64,000 bases of DNA, taken from IMG/VR virus record IMGVR_UViG_3300048997_000130, positions 124,001 through 188,000 of that record, one strand, 5' to 3'. The notes below the pieces were generated by a model. It saw nothing but the letters and a program-made list of their open reading frames with translations. It ran no database searches and was not told the DNA's origin. The position numbers and the translations under genes were made by a program. This document shows positions 47,443-56,176 of the stretch, piece after piece (within the stretch, counting starts at the first letter, position 1; each line of letters begins with the position of its first letter). The DNA is from a virus.

Positions 47443-49478
47443 GCTTGAAGATTCGATACAGCAACAGCTTTAAACAATTCCAATTCTCCGTCCAATGCTG
47501 TAAATAATACTCGAACAGCAACAGCCGACGATGGAATAGTTATGATCGGACTACTACTGGCGTCATCGATCACATCTATATCAAATGATTGCGGATATAC
47601 ATCGATTGTGACCCCTGTAAGTGGAAGTCCGATTTTCACTAATCTCAAATCTTGGTTTCCAGTTAATAAAGCGGTGTAATATATCCATCTATCATGTCCA
47701 CCAGTTGATGTCACTGATCCATCTGCCGCCATGTACGCATACGGATCGCCCAATGATTTTATGATTGTGCCACTGGAAGTGAACACTCCGCCATTGGTCA
47801 AGAAGTTTCGTTCAGATGCTACGTCCCAAACGAGTCCATTTTGATATGTTAATGTATATGAGCTGGCAAATCTAATATTCCGGAATTCAATGTTATCTCC
47901 GGCAATCGTACTGCCGGATAACTGGAATGCACATCCATCGAACATACTATTGGACCATAGACTGACGTCAATATTTCCTAAATAACATCCTTCAAATATA
48001 ACTGATCCGGTTGTCGGGCCGCCTGCAGAAATTGAATTGATTTGAAGATTTTGGAATCCAATCGATACACCTGATGATCCCACTCCGAAGAACAAGTTAT
48101 CAATTATGGCTTGCGGGCCGTTGCCGTCGATTTTGCATGCAACCATTCCAATGACGTTGACTGGGCCAGCATCTAAAACATCATCATTAATAGATAAATT
48201 CCCAATAGTTCCTGGAGCACATTGGAACGTAAATCCGGCAGATGTCAATAAACCAGCCAATATCATGGCGTCAAATGCTGTTTGAATATCGATATAAGGC
48301 TTCCCAATTGACCCGTCCGGTGACGCCTCTAACGTACCCGGATCTACATACCAAACTCTGGACAGTGGAATCACTCCACCTCCGCCGCTTATTATTGGGA
48401 AAAATGATAATATATTCCAACTGTTGGTGGCGGGTTCAATTCCGATCAGACCAAGAGTCCCGTAATTTTGGTCAATTACGTATGAACCGGTCCCATTGAT
48501 TGATCCAGCTGCAGCAGATATCGTTATATTATCAGTTTCAGCGTTGGCAGCGATATCAGTTATCCATAATTTTTGACCATATTTAAGGATTCCATTAATA
48601 TCTATTTGTCGGGCTCCGGATCCAGTCACCAGGACAATTTCGGACTGTCCATCCCACGGTCCACTATCGATAATTAACTGGACAGCAGAAGATTCACAAC
48701 GCAGCGTGCTCCATACGTTACTACCTTGATAAATGAGTATCACTCCACACAATTCTGATATTATCTTGCTTGTTGCGCCGTCGATAGTATGTCCGCCTGG
48801 TGGATTTATAGTCAGTGATTCCTGACTGTGACTGGCAGAACTGAACGTCAAAATCCGAATGATTTGTCCAACTCGGCCTGCAGTTAAATTAATGGCTCCG
48901 GCTGGACCTATTAAAGCCAAATCTGCTATATATAATGGATAAGTATTGTCGGCGGGAATTGTAAATGGACTAGTATCTATGATGATCCATGGCAAATCAT
49001 CATATGTATTCATGAATTGTTCTAACTGTCCGTCCAGGCGCGTCCCTGCCCATCCTCGTTGTTGATTATCATAATTTTGTTCATCAGGTTTGGCGCCCGA
49101 TGTACTTGATGCTACGTTAGGTAATGGATCTGGGAACCCTTGATATGGAGGAATTATGATTCCTCGGACAGTTCTTATGCCGAAACATCTGATATCAATA
49201 TCTGGGATTATCCCATCGCTGACTGTTAGTTGGATTCGATATGATCCCGGAACATCAGGGAAAAAATCAGCCGTCGGATTGGCATCACTACCGGATGCTA
49301 ATACTCCAACTGTCACTGCGCTACCAGGCGGAACATCAAGTATTTTGATTTCCCAACTAACTACGTCAGTATTATCGCTATTATTGATCGTTGCTGTCTG
49401 ATTAACAACTCCCTCATAAGCGACTCCGGGGCTTCCGACGACGAGTTGAGTGAACGCGATTAACGCTATGGCTGACAT
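47439..49478 (-). CDS. fibre-like protein, Ig-like plus beta-helix domains, 679 aa
   Basis: The N-terminal ~100 residues (VSWEIKILDVPPGSAVTVGV ... GSYRIQLTVSDG) read as an Ig/PKD-like domain. Then come repeated strand/turn units (~150-370), a Gly-rich linker (SGGGGVIPLSRVW), and a pectate-lyase-like beta-helix opening with VWYVDPGTLEASPDGSIGKP and YIDIQTAFDAM. The end (~600-679) is a small beta domain. The composition (Ser, Gly, Thr, Asn, Ile) is that of phage tail fibres or spikes, so receptor binding is likely. It stands alone on the minus strand and is the longest non-CRISPR product apart from none of its neighbours. Confidence 0.72.
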   Translation of the reverse strand: MSAIALIAFTQLVVGSPGVAYEGVVNQTATINNSDNTDVVSWEIKILDVPPGSAVTVGVLASGSDANPTADFFPDVPGSYRIQLTVSDGIIPDIDIRCFGIRTVRGIIIPPYQGFPDPLPNVASSTSGAKPDEQNYDNQQRGWAGTRLDGQLEQFMNTYDDLPWIIIDTSPFTIPADNTYPLYIADLALIGPAGAINLTAGRVGQIIRILTFSSASHSQESLTINPPGGHTIDGATSKIISELCGVILIYQGSNVWSTLRCESSAVQLIIDSGPWDGQSEIVLVTGSGARQIDINGILKYGQKLWITDIAANAETDNITISAAAGSINGTGSYVIDQNYGTLGLIGIEPATNSWNILSFFPIISGGGGVIPLSRVWYVDPGTLEASPDGSIGKPYIDIQTAFDAMILAGLLTSAGFTFQCAPGTIGNLSINDDVLDAGPVNVIGMVACKIDGNGPQAIIDNLFFGVGSSGVSIGFQNLQINSISAGGPTTGSVIFEGCYLGNIDVSLWSNSMFDGCAFQLSGSTIAGDNIEFRNIRFASSYTLTYQNGLVWDVASERNFLTNGGVFTSSGTIIKSLGDPYAYMAADGSVTSTGGHDRWIYYTALLTGNQDLRLVKIGLPLTGVTIDVYPQSFDIDVIDDASSSPIITIPSSAVAVRVLFTALDGELELFKAVAVSNLQA

Positions 49479-49541
49479 TATACTCCAGCAGAGATTAAAT
49501 TTCTACGGAAATGGAATGCGTCTTAAATTATCAAACGTTAT

Positions 49542-49649
49542 ATGGCAGATAACAAAGCTGATGTAGATTTTAAGCGAGGTTTTTGGGTTGGTTTTATTTT
49601 TGGTCTCATGTTATTGTCAATCATACTTTCATGTACATTCCGAATATAA
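49542..49649 (+). CDS. single-pass membrane protein, 35 aa
   Basis: MADNKADVDFKRGFWVGFIF continues GLMLLSIILSCTFRI: a short charged start and one membrane helix. The ATG follows a TTATAT stretch without a strong ribosome-binding site. The frame ends inside the start of the next gene. Small phage membrane proteins of this kind are common. Confidence 0.5.
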   Translation: MADNKADVDFKRGFWVGFIFGLMLLSIILSCTFRI

Positions 49650-50359
49650 TGATTCCAAAATTTAGTGTTGGTAATGATGCAGATCCAAAACTGGTTCGCA
49701 AGGCTATTAATGGCCTTCGAGCCATGGCTAAGTTAGGGAAAATCGCAGAAAAAGCTCTTCGAGATATACAAGAACATGGTTATTGTGAGGATCGTTCATA
49801 TTGGCTTCAGTTGAATCCTTATTCACATAGACGAAATTTCAAACTAACCAATTTTCCGAGATTTAAGCCTTCTGATAGAGATAGTATTCCTGGATATTTA
49901 GATATGTATTTAACGTTTGGAGATTTAAAAGTCGATTCATCGACTTTTCGAACGTATAATATGATAAATATAGATCTGCATCATCCAAAACTGGAATGGG
50001 ATGATTCTGGGAAATATTGGTGGACTCAATCAGTGTCTACTATTGGAAAATTGAAGATTCTATCATCAGGTGGTTCAATATTTTTGACTGCGGTACATTA
50101 TCCACATTTATCTAAAGAGAAGTCTGGAGCTTTGCGCCTTTTCAAGACTTTGCGCCCTTACCAACGAGACTGGATTACTAGAATAGTTTCAATATGGATA
50201 GCTGACTATAGATTACAGGGAGCCCCTACAATAGCTTCTCAATTACGGCACCAATTACCTGTGTGGCTAGTTGAAGACAAATTTATTGACACTTGGCATC
50301 AACAGTTCCAACAGTTTATTGCTAATTACAAATCCATTAAATATGTTATGAATATTTGA
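49631..50359 (+). CDS. C-tail family protein, 242 aa (KYVMNI end)
   Basis: MYIPNIMIPKFSVGNDADPK; RAMAKLGKIAEKALRDIQEH; sheet YLDMYLTFGDLKVDSSTFRT; Trp-rich KLEWDDSGKYWWTQSVST; end HQQFQQFIANYKSIKYVMNI. The tail has Tyr before V-M and Ile last, at the edge of the pattern. The body (helix plus sheet with Trp) is not clearly related to the others. Confidence 0.7.
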   Translation: MYIPNIMIPKFSVGNDADPKLVRKAINGLRAMAKLGKIAEKALRDIQEHGYCEDRSYWLQLNPYSHRRNFKLTNFPRFKPSDRDSIPGYLDMYLTFGDLKVDSSTFRTYNMINIDLHHPKLEWDDSGKYWWTQSVSTIGKLKILSSGGSIFLTAVHYPHLSKEKSGALRLFKTLRPYQRDWITRIVSIWIADYRLQGAPTIASQLRHQLPVWLVEDKFIDTWHQQFQQFIANYKSIKYVMNI

Positions 50360-50376
50360 CGTTGATATAGTAAATT

Positions 50377-50484
50377 ATGAAAATTTGTATCGGTATTATA
50401 TTATCGATCGCTGTACTGATAATAACATGGATTATAGTAGATCGTTGGTTTAAAGAACCTGTTCAAAACGATAATGAACGATAA
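50377..50484 (+). CDS. single-pass membrane protein, 35 aa
   Basis: MKICIGIILSIAVLIITWII is a membrane helix or signal anchor, followed by VDRWFKEPVQNDNER, a charged soluble end. It starts 17 bases after the C-tail gene. Too short for family assignment. Confidence 0.5.
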   Translation: MKICIGIILSIAVLIITWIIVDRWFKEPVQNDNER

Positions 50485-50503
50485 TCTTAATTATTGATAA
50501 ATA

Positions 50504-50710
50504 TCAACTATCTTCATTAATTGTTTTATTTTTAGAATCCAAATCATCTACATCATCATTATTTATATTGGAATGAGTATTCAGCATATCAGGATCTGTT
50601 CCAAGATCCGCTGACCTTCCGATTTCTTCCAAAAAATCTAATTGTCGATTTGCCCAAATTGGAATGTTTGAAAACGACGCGACGCGTAATGCAATATCAG
50701 TTAATTTCAC
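50504..50710 (-). CDS. hypothetical protein, 68 aa
   Basis: A GTG start yields MKLTDIALRVASFSNIPIWA continuing NRQLDFLEEIG, a helical unit, then an acidic, disordered end (NNDDVDDLDSKNKTINEDS). Divergent from the zinc-ribbon/HTH gene with a 34-base gap, enough for overlapping promoters. The pair layout resembles a toxin-antitoxin locus but the protein shows no toxin features. Confidence 0.5.
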   Translation of the reverse strand: MKLTDIALRVASFSNIPIWANRQLDFLEEIGRSADLGTDPDMLNTHSNINNDDVDDLDSKNKTINEDS

Positions 50711-50744
50711 ATTGAATACACAATCATTAATATTCCATCGGGAT

Positions 50745-51134
50745 ATGATGAATAAAATAAAGGATCCGTGTATTCGCTGTCATTCGGGACTTGTTTTCAA
50801 TGGATTCCATGGGATACAAGTCAAAATTGGAAAACATTTAACGTCGAATTATTGGGTTACGTTTCCAAAATGCAGTCAATGTGGATATTATGAATTGACA
50901 TATGAGCAAGATAAACGATTGGATGTATATTCAACACTTCATTTCCTGAAGAAATTCGAGGAAATTGATGGTCCAATATTACGTCATGCAAGATCAATAT
51001 TGGGTTTTAAAAAGCCGGTATTCGCCCGAATCATGGAATGCAGTGTTGATCGAATCCGAAGATTAGAATCCTCGCGTTCTATGCCAACATCTCAATACGT
51101 GAAGAAATTAATTCGACTTTTGAGAAATTTTTGA
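50745..51134 (+). CDS. zinc-ribbon plus helix-turn-helix regulator, MqsA-like, 129 aa
   Basis: CIRCHSGLVFNGFHGIQVKI and KCSQCGYYELTYEQDKRLDV form an N-terminal zinc ribbon; ILGFKKPVFARIMECSVDRI followed by RRLESS is a C-terminal Xre-type helix-turn-helix. The same two-domain layout is found in MqsA-type antitoxins/regulators. ATG at 50745 is chosen over 50664, which would overlap the divergent gene. The chain ends without the C-tail. A transcriptional regulator is likely. Confidence 0.7.
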   Translation: MMNKIKDPCIRCHSGLVFNGFHGIQVKIGKHLTSNYWVTFPKCSQCGYYELTYEQDKRLDVYSTLHFLKKFEEIDGPILRHARSILGFKKPVFARIMECSVDRIRRLESSRSMPTSQYVKKLIRLLRNF

Positions 51135-51135
51135 A

Positions 51136-51813
51136 ATGAATGACTTTCGATTGATTTATAATGTGCCTAGAAAGCCTGATGTTGTATATTTTACAGATAG
51201 ATGTCCATATTTTTCGTTGCTTTTAGATAATGGATTGACTGAGATAATGGATTATTATCTAAAAGCATTACTTTTAGCTAAAATGTATTCCATTCGTCCT
51301 AATCGAACAGGAATGCGATTTGATGTTAAATTACGATTTTTTCAACATACTTATAGATGTTCTATTCGACCATATGAAATATGTTTCCCTAAACAATTAA
51401 CGACACCATTCAGGACTCCCGAGAGAATATTACAAGAAGTACTTGAATATCTGATTCCACGCAGTCATTTAATTTCAGATTGTTACAACATACTGAGAAA
51501 AGTTAAAATAGATAACGTCCAAGCAAATATCCCTGATAGATCCGGTATGTCTGAATGGATAATTTCTTGGATGTTAGAACAAAAGGACTTTCATTATGAT
51601 CAACCACTATTTAATGATCTGATTTCCAATATTATTGAGCAAATTGGACTACAAATTTCTGATTTACAAAATCAGTATGATCAGAACATTTATAATGTGA
51701 CTATTAAATCAATGGAAAAGATAATAACACATGCTTTAAAACATGGAGCTTGTCCGGACAAGCTCCATTCATGTTTAGATAAATGCATTATTAAATCGGT
51801 AATGGATGAATGA
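51136..51813 (+). CDS. C-tail family protein, 225 aa (KSVMDE end)
   Basis: MNDFRLIYNVPRKPDVVYFT; sheet GMRFDVKLRFFQHTYRCSIR; helices ERILQEVLEYLIPRSHLISD and LQNQYDQNIYNVTIKSMEKI; end CPDKLHSCLDKCIIKSVMDE. A 12-base inverted repeat (GGAGCTTGTCCG/CGGACAAGCTCC) lies in the codons just before the tail and may form a hairpin in mRNA. Confidence 0.78.
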   Translation: MNDFRLIYNVPRKPDVVYFTDRCPYFSLLLDNGLTEIMDYYLKALLLAKMYSIRPNRTGMRFDVKLRFFQHTYRCSIRPYEICFPKQLTTPFRTPERILQEVLEYLIPRSHLISDCYNILRKVKIDNVQANIPDRSGMSEWIISWMLEQKDFHYDQPLFNDLISNIIEQIGLQISDLQNQYDQNIYNVTIKSMEKIITHALKHGACPDKLHSCLDKCIIKSVMDE

Positions 51814-51887
51814 TTGGTTTTTATGATTTTAGATAACGGAAATCATTGACGTTTTTTTATAGCTAAGGCTGGAGACATCGGAAAAAA

Positions 51888-52748
51888 ATGCAAACTCTCA
51901 ATGCCTTGGACGAACAGTCAACGAACTCATCGACTAATGAAATGTATGTTGCGGTTTCTCATCAGACTCAAGATGTCGGCAACGTTAAATCTGGAGACGA
52001 ACTCTATCCGGATTTGAGTAATCTCACTACCACTAAAATTCCTCATCATAATTTGATCTTGGATGGAGTCTGTACGCATTGTGCGCATTGTGGACATCAA
52101 CTCACGGATAGTATATCGGTCCAAAGAGGCATAGGTCCGATCTGTTCTAAGAAAGGATATTCGGAAGACCCGATCGACGGAGACGAAATGCAGGCCATGA
52201 TTGATCTTGCAGAATTTCCGGAATTGGTTGAATTCTTGACTGTTTATTACAAGCCGCTTGGTATTCGTGGACTTGTGAATGGACTTGTGCGCGCGGCTTC
52301 TTTGAATCGTCCGCATGGGACCGGAATGTTGGAAGGTAATTATAAAGTGCATGCGGCTTGCTGCGATGCTATTGAATCGCTTGGCCACAAAAAGATGGCA
52401 CAATTGCTGCGTGAGACATTGGTGGTCGTCCGAATGGATAAATATTCTGAAGATCCAGCATTCATAACAGTCCTTGTCAAGAAGCGCGATATGCCAGATT
52501 GGTGGTTTAATTCTTTGCGCCGTGACATTTCCAATTTGCGTTGGGATAATGCAACTCGAACTCATATTGTCCGAATTTACCAGCCCGGCGGATCAGCTTT
52601 GTTGGCTGTTTCTACACGGCCGGATGGGATTTCCAATAAACTCGCGCTTTGGAATATGATTTTGAAAGCATTCCCGAATATGATTTTGAAGAACCAAGAT
52701 GGCCAAAATATCCGCATCCGGAAGCCCCGTTCAACATCTTCCGTCTGA
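51888..52748 (+). CDS. DUF6011-type zinc-binding protein, 286 aa
   Basis: Residues 62-87, CTHCAHCGHQLTDSISVQRG then IGPICSKK, are the DUF6011 signature (CxxCGxxLTD..S...GIGPxC), a small zinc domain frequent in phage and plasmid proteins. The helical middle (LVNGLVRAASLNRPHGTGML) and C-terminal beta domain (WWFNSLRRDISNLRWDNATR, HIVRIYQPGG) are uncharacterised. DNA or RNA binding is inferred. GC-richer than nearby tail genes. Confidence 0.8.
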   Translation: MQTLNALDEQSTNSSTNEMYVAVSHQTQDVGNVKSGDELYPDLSNLTTTKIPHHNLILDGVCTHCAHCGHQLTDSISVQRGIGPICSKKGYSEDPIDGDEMQAMIDLAEFPELVEFLTVYYKPLGIRGLVNGLVRAASLNRPHGTGMLEGNYKVHAACCDAIESLGHKKMAQLLRETLVVVRMDKYSEDPAFITVLVKKRDMPDWWFNSLRRDISNLRWDNATRTHIVRIYQPGGSALLAVSTRPDGISNKLALWNMILKAFPNMILKNQDGQNIRIRKPRSTSSV

Positions 52749-53013
52749 TAAATACATGAAACTCGCGGCTTGCATTAAACGTGCAAGCCGCTATGCCAAA
52801 GGCGATGAATCCAGTACGTCAGAGATTTATTGGCATACGCGGGAAGCTGTCTTTGAAATGTCGCGTGTTGAGCACGGATCATTCTGTAAGATCATTGCGA
52901 ATCTAGATTTGTTGACATGGACATTCGATAAAGAATTGGCTCAAATGTCTGAAGAATACTGGCCGCAAGTGGCTTCCCCAATAATATTAGTTCAAGAAGT
53001 TATGGATTCTTGA
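52699..53013 (+). CDS. C-tail family protein, 104 aa (QEVMDS end)
   Basis: Two starts are possible: 52699 (overlapping the previous gene by 50 bases) or 52756, MKLAACIKRASRYAKGDESS, just after it. The body is helical (IYWHTREAVFEMSRVEHGSF, CKIIANLDLLTWTFDKELAQ) and ends YWPQVASPIILVQEVMDS. Not related to the beta/coil members; a further unrelated carrier of the tail. Confidence 0.7.
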   Translation: MAKISASGSPVQHLPSDKYMKLAACIKRASRYAKGDESSTSEIYWHTREAVFEMSRVEHGSFCKIIANLDLLTWTFDKELAQMSEEYWPQVASPIILVQEVMDS

Positions 53014-53025
53014 ACTTCGTATAGT

Positions 53026-53406
53026 ATGTTAATGGATTCCCAAGTTCACGAATCTGAGATATTTCCATCAGTATTTACTACTGAAGTCACTGAACATATT
53101 GATTCAATCAATCGAACTCTAGATAAAATTATTGAACGAAATCCATCAGAAATTGCTATTATACGACGATTAGCCGTATTGAATATCGGCGATATTCAAG
53201 ATAAAGACATAGCAAAAAAGATAATATCCAATATTATTGGAACTCCCAACATCATTGATTTTCTAAATCAATTCCGGATTGATGGAAAAGATATGACATT
53301 GGTGGATTTCGGATCATCACGAATCCGCAGAATTCGCTTGGTGTATTCTCACATAAATACAAATCTGTTCAACTTATTCACAGTGAACGCAATCATGGAT
53401 TCTTAA
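53026..53406 (+). CDS. C-tail family protein, 126 aa (NAIMDS end)
   Basis: MLMDSQVHESEIFPSVFTTE; helices IDSINRTLDKIIERNPSEIA, AKKIISNIIGTPNIIDFLNQ; end HINTNLFNLFTVNAIMDS. All-helical; ATG at 53032 is a second possible start. Followed 17 bases later by a membrane protein with the same tail. Confidence 0.72.
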   Translation: MLMDSQVHESEIFPSVFTTEVTEHIDSINRTLDKIIERNPSEIAIIRRLAVLNIGDIQDKDIAKKIISNIIGTPNIIDFLNQFRIDGKDMTLVDFGSSRIRRIRLVYSHINTNLFNLFTVNAIMDS

Positions 53407-53423
53407 ATGGCCGTATTAAGATT

Positions 53424-53774
53424 ATGTCCAATGATGGCAAAATCCCGATATCTGATTCCATTCGGACAATTGGGTTCACTTTTTTGTTATTGTTCATTAT
53501 TTCGACATGTACTCCAGCATTGATCATTGATAATTTTATGGATAAATTATCTATCTATATATATAAACGCATTGTTGGAGTCCGAATAATACTTATCACA
53601 ACTCATAGTTGTTCAATGTTAATTGGAATTATGTTATGCTGGATGCTTCGGACATATTTACCACTAATTGGTTGTTTCATATGTATCATATCATTTTTGT
53701 ATTTAAATAAAATTATTAATGAACTTTGTCGTCGTAATCAAACCAATTTGATCCGTAATATAATGGAATCGTGA
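53424..53774 (+). CDS. membrane protein with C-tail, 116 aa (RNIMES end)
   Basis: Three to four hydrophobic segments (TIGFTFLLLFIISTCTPALI; IILITTHSCSMLIGIMLCWM; LPLIGCFICIISFLYLNKII) followed by a cytoplasmic ELCRRNQTNLIRNIMES. By the positive-inside rule the tail faces the cytoplasm. It shows that integral membrane proteins also carry the tag. Confidence 0.72.
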   Translation: MSNDGKIPISDSIRTIGFTFLLLFIISTCTPALIIDNFMDKLSIYIYKRIVGVRIILITTHSCSMLIGIMLCWMLRTYLPLIGCFICIISFLYLNKIINELCRRNQTNLIRNIMES

Positions 53775-54193
53775 GATTCATAGATATTGAAAACGGGAAG
53801 CTAATCAATACTGTTTCCTATTTATCGCTCCAATATATATCATTGATCATTGCGATATCGGAATTCATTTCTTACGGGTCCGTATATTCTTTTTTATTAT
53901 ATGGAATATTTCTCATTCCATTTGGTCCAAAAGAAAATTGTAGTGGGAAAGAATACGAAATCAAGGACTTGATTCGGCGCATCCGCTGGATGTCATCATT
54001 AATAATTTTTGCCATTTGGTTGGCCGTATTGATACTGTTTCTGACTGTTTGGAATAAATATTATCGATTCACTCCGTTACTATATGTGTGTATTCCGATT
54101 AATTGTATAATTACTGGATATATGTCGTTTTGGAACTATAAAATTATATATTTCATGAAAAATCGCATTCTCCGAGATATCATGGAATCGTAA
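53771..54193 (+). CDS. membrane protein with C-tail, 140 aa (RDIMES end)
   Basis: A GTG start overlaps the stop of the previous gene. Four hydrophobic segments (LSLQYISLIIAISEFISYGS; YSFLLYGIFLIPFG; SSLIIFAIWLAVLILFLTVW; LLYVCIPINCIITGYMSFW) and the end KIIYFMKNRILRDIMES, again probably cytoplasmic. A tandem pair with the preceding membrane protein in type, though sequence identity is low. Confidence 0.72.
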   Translation: MRFIDIENGKLINTVSYLSLQYISLIIAISEFISYGSVYSFLLYGIFLIPFGPKENCSGKEYEIKDLIRRIRWMSSLIIFAIWLAVLILFLTVWNKYYRFTPLLYVCIPINCIITGYMSFWNYKIIYFMKNRILRDIMES

Positions 54194-54198
54194 ATTTC

Positions 54199-54627
54199 AT
54201 GAAGGATTCCGTAATTTATGACGGATCGCCAACTCGGAGAATAAATTTAATGTCGAACGTCATTGTTAATGTAAATCTCGCAAATATTCTGATGAACCTC
54301 TCCAATTCTATTGAATTTGTCGGGGTTTTGAAAAATCATCCTGATTCTCTCAACGAAGCTGTTGTTGCTACATACGAAATTCTGAAGACTTGTGCAAAAA
54401 TTTCCAAATTCTCGGGCCTAGTAGGTAAATTGAACGACGGGACTTTGAATGCTTCAGCACAAGTTGAATGTGTGAAGTATAATCTACGGCTTGCACATAA
54501 TTGTCTTAACCAAATGATTGGTGACGTCGTACCTGATGACGTTATTGACAGTATTGAACAGATTAAAATCGCCACCGATCTGTTTTTGAATGCCACTGTT
54601 GGAGTTGGTGGAGTCTGTATTGATTGA
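54199..54627 (+). CDS. hypothetical helical protein, 142 aa
   Basis: MKDSVIYDGSPTRRINLMSN; helices NEAVVATYEILKTCAKISKF, AQVECVKYNLRLAHNCLNQM; contains VVPDDVIDSIEQIKIATDLF, which resembles the start of a C-tail helix (P-D-D-x-I-D-x-I) but continues as LNATVGVGGVCID. Possibly a relative with another end. M at 54250 is a possible later start. Confidence 0.65.
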   Translation: MKDSVIYDGSPTRRINLMSNVIVNVNLANILMNLSNSIEFVGVLKNHPDSLNEAVVATYEILKTCAKISKFSGLVGKLNDGTLNASAQVECVKYNLRLAHNCLNQMIGDVVPDDVIDSIEQIKIATDLFLNATVGVGGVCID

Positions 54628-54755
54628 TACTGATTTTGATTTATACTGATTTTGATTTGCTCGGAATTTCGAATGCGAGGCCATTATGGGCTAGAGACAT
54701 TTGCGGCGCTGTCTTATCAAAAGTAATATTCCAAATCCATTATGGACACATATAT

Positions 54756-55052
54756 ATGGATAACAAAATCAATATATGTGTGTCTAATTGTCTAAATATT
54801 GCTATTCAAGAACAATGCGAATTGCGTTGTATCCGGCCTCCAGTTCAAGAAATCCGAGAATTAATATCTCAAATTAATATTAATATAATTCATGATCAAT
54901 TGAATATTGAGATACCAGAAGATTTATATCGGAAGATAGATGCTTTATTGTTTAATGAGATATGTCCGGTATGCGGATCACTTATCCCGGCCGGCAAGCA
55001 TTCTTCTTTAGAATGTTCAGAAATTCTGATAATTAAAATTATGCATAGTTAA
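54756..55052 (+). CDS. C-tail family protein with zinc ribbon, 98 aa (IKIMHS end)
   Basis: ATG at 54756 gives MDNKINICVSNCLNIAIQEQ; helices VQEIRELISQININIIHDQL; CPVCGSLIPAGKHSSLEC is a candidate zinc knuckle, directly followed by SEILIIKIMHS. The frame is open upstream to a TTG at 54624, but that part does not look like protein. Another unrelated body carrying the tail. Confidence 0.68.
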   Translation: MDNKINICVSNCLNIAIQEQCELRCIRPPVQEIRELISQININIIHDQLNIEIPEDLYRKIDALLFNEICPVCGSLIPAGKHSSLECSEILIIKIMHS

Positions 55053-55074
55053 ATTGATTGTATCGTACGTTGAT

Positions 55075-55293
55075 ATGCGGCGCGACTTATTCTGGAGTCT
55101 AATATTCTTAGTATGTCCTATAATATGGTTGAAACTACAACCATTATCAATAATCCGGCATACCAGCCATATCGTCATGTCCAGCATTAAAAATTCCGAT
55201 GCTGGATCTAATGATTGTCCTTGGATAGTTATGTCACAAGAGCCTAATTTAATATTGATACAGAAATATCAAAACTGTATTGTTGATGATTGA
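55075..55293 (+). CDS. membrane-anchored small protein, 72 aa
   Basis: MRRDLFWSLIFLVCPIIWLK is a signal anchor (basic start, hydrophobic helix); the soluble rest includes HIVMSSIKNSDAGSNDCPWI and ends IQKYQNCIVDD. No ribosome-binding site stands out, and a TTG at 55054 is possible. Unknown. Confidence 0.5.
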   Translation: MRRDLFWSLIFLVCPIIWLKLQPLSIIRHTSHIVMSSIKNSDAGSNDCPWIVMSQEPNLILIQKYQNCIVDD

Positions 55294-55333
55294 ATATTAG
55301 GCTTGACGTTCTTAATCGTTGGGTGTCATGGAT

Positions 55334-55765
55334 TTACCCATTCTCTAATTCAATCATATTATCAATCTGTTCTAATAATTTTTGTGGATCTCCACCCCAG
55401 ATTTTTATGAATTGATTGACTCCATGTTTTTCTAAATATAACTGGATTACTTTTTCTTCTAAATTAGATTCTATGACGTCCGCATTGGAAGATTCGCAAA
55501 TGGTTTGGAGTACCAGTATTGGCCAAGGTATTTCAGGTTCTGAATCATGGAACTGCATTGGATATCGTTCTAAAGTTTCATGCATCAATTTTTGTGCTGC
55601 ATAAACACGAATCCTTGAGAAATCTTTTTCGTCAGGTTCTTTGGTTGAATTTTTCCAGTCTTCTCGTTTAAATAGTTCTAAATCTCCTAGATAATAATCT
55701 TTGTAATGTACTGGTTTAAAAATTGGCATTTTTAACCGTACATATTCATGATCATTAAAACACAT
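55334..55765 (-). CDS. hypothetical protein, 143 aa
   Basis: MCFNDHEYVRLKMPIFKPVH; LELFKREDWKNSTKEPDEKD; YAAQKLMHETLERYPMQFHD; end KLLEQIDNMIELENG. Acidic and mostly helical. The ATG at 55765 is preferred over TTG 55777. Converges on the small membrane gene. Unknown. The 162 bases upstream (55778-55939) show no feature. Confidence 0.65.
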   Translation of the reverse strand: MCFNDHEYVRLKMPIFKPVHYKDYYLGDLELFKREDWKNSTKEPDEKDFSRIRVYAAQKLMHETLERYPMQFHDSEPEIPWPILVLQTICESSNADVIESNLEEKVIQLYLEKHGVNQFIKIWGGDPQKLLEQIDNMIELENG

Positions 55766-55939
55766 AACTTTATACAAGAAACTTGCAGTGAACTAGGATT
55801 GAACTGGGAGTATAAATGCAAGATATGTGGTATTCGAATGCGCACGGATTTATTAAATGGACATTTAATATTCGTCTACAATCCAGGCGACGTAGTAAAC
55901 TGTGTTCCGTTAAATATTATATAGTTATCCAAATTATGA

Positions 55940-56176
55940 TCATGGACCACAATATTTAAATCGCGGTACTCCAGATCCATCATGTGCTATAATAATATCA
56001 TCCCAAGAATCTTTGCCTGGTGTGCACATCTCCAACGTATATAGTCTACCGCTATTTAATGAAACATAAACTACGAACTGTTCACCGGTTTCATAATGCC
56101 GTGTGACAAATAATGCTCGATATATTATTCCCGTATTACTTTGATATAAGCCGATCTGGAAATCTGAATCGATCAT
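55940..56176 (-). CDS. DUF1653-like protein, 78 aa
   Basis: IYRALFVTRHYETGEQFVVY followed by a second strand pair (RLYTLEMCTPGKDSWDD) resembles the DUF1653 pattern (GxYRVLGxARHSETGEELVVYxxL), a small beta fold found in bacteria and phages with no assigned role. First gene on the minus strand here; promoters for it and for 56326 lie in 56177-56325. Confidence 0.55.
   Translation of the reverse strand: MIDSDFQIGLYQSNTGIIYRALFVTRHYETGEQFVVYVSLNSGRLYTLEMCTPGKDSWDDIIIAHDGSGVPRFKYCGP

Noticed and set aside
47439-49478. Polysaccharide lyase enzyme
   Set aside because: The beta-helix is typical of fibres and spikes; catalytic Asp/Lys/Arg residues of lyases cannot be identified by eye, so only a fibre-like call is made.
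50504-51134. Toxin-antitoxin pair of MqsR/MqsA type
   Set aside because: The regulator is MqsA-like, but the neighbour is divergent, short and acidic and shows no MqsR ribonuclease features.
3699-55052. Tail motif as a DNA signal (ATG near the stop used for restart or as a promoter element)
   Set aside because: The Val, Ser and flanking codons vary synonymously, spacing to the next gene differs from 0 to over 100 bases, and the motif also ends genes with no downstream partner.
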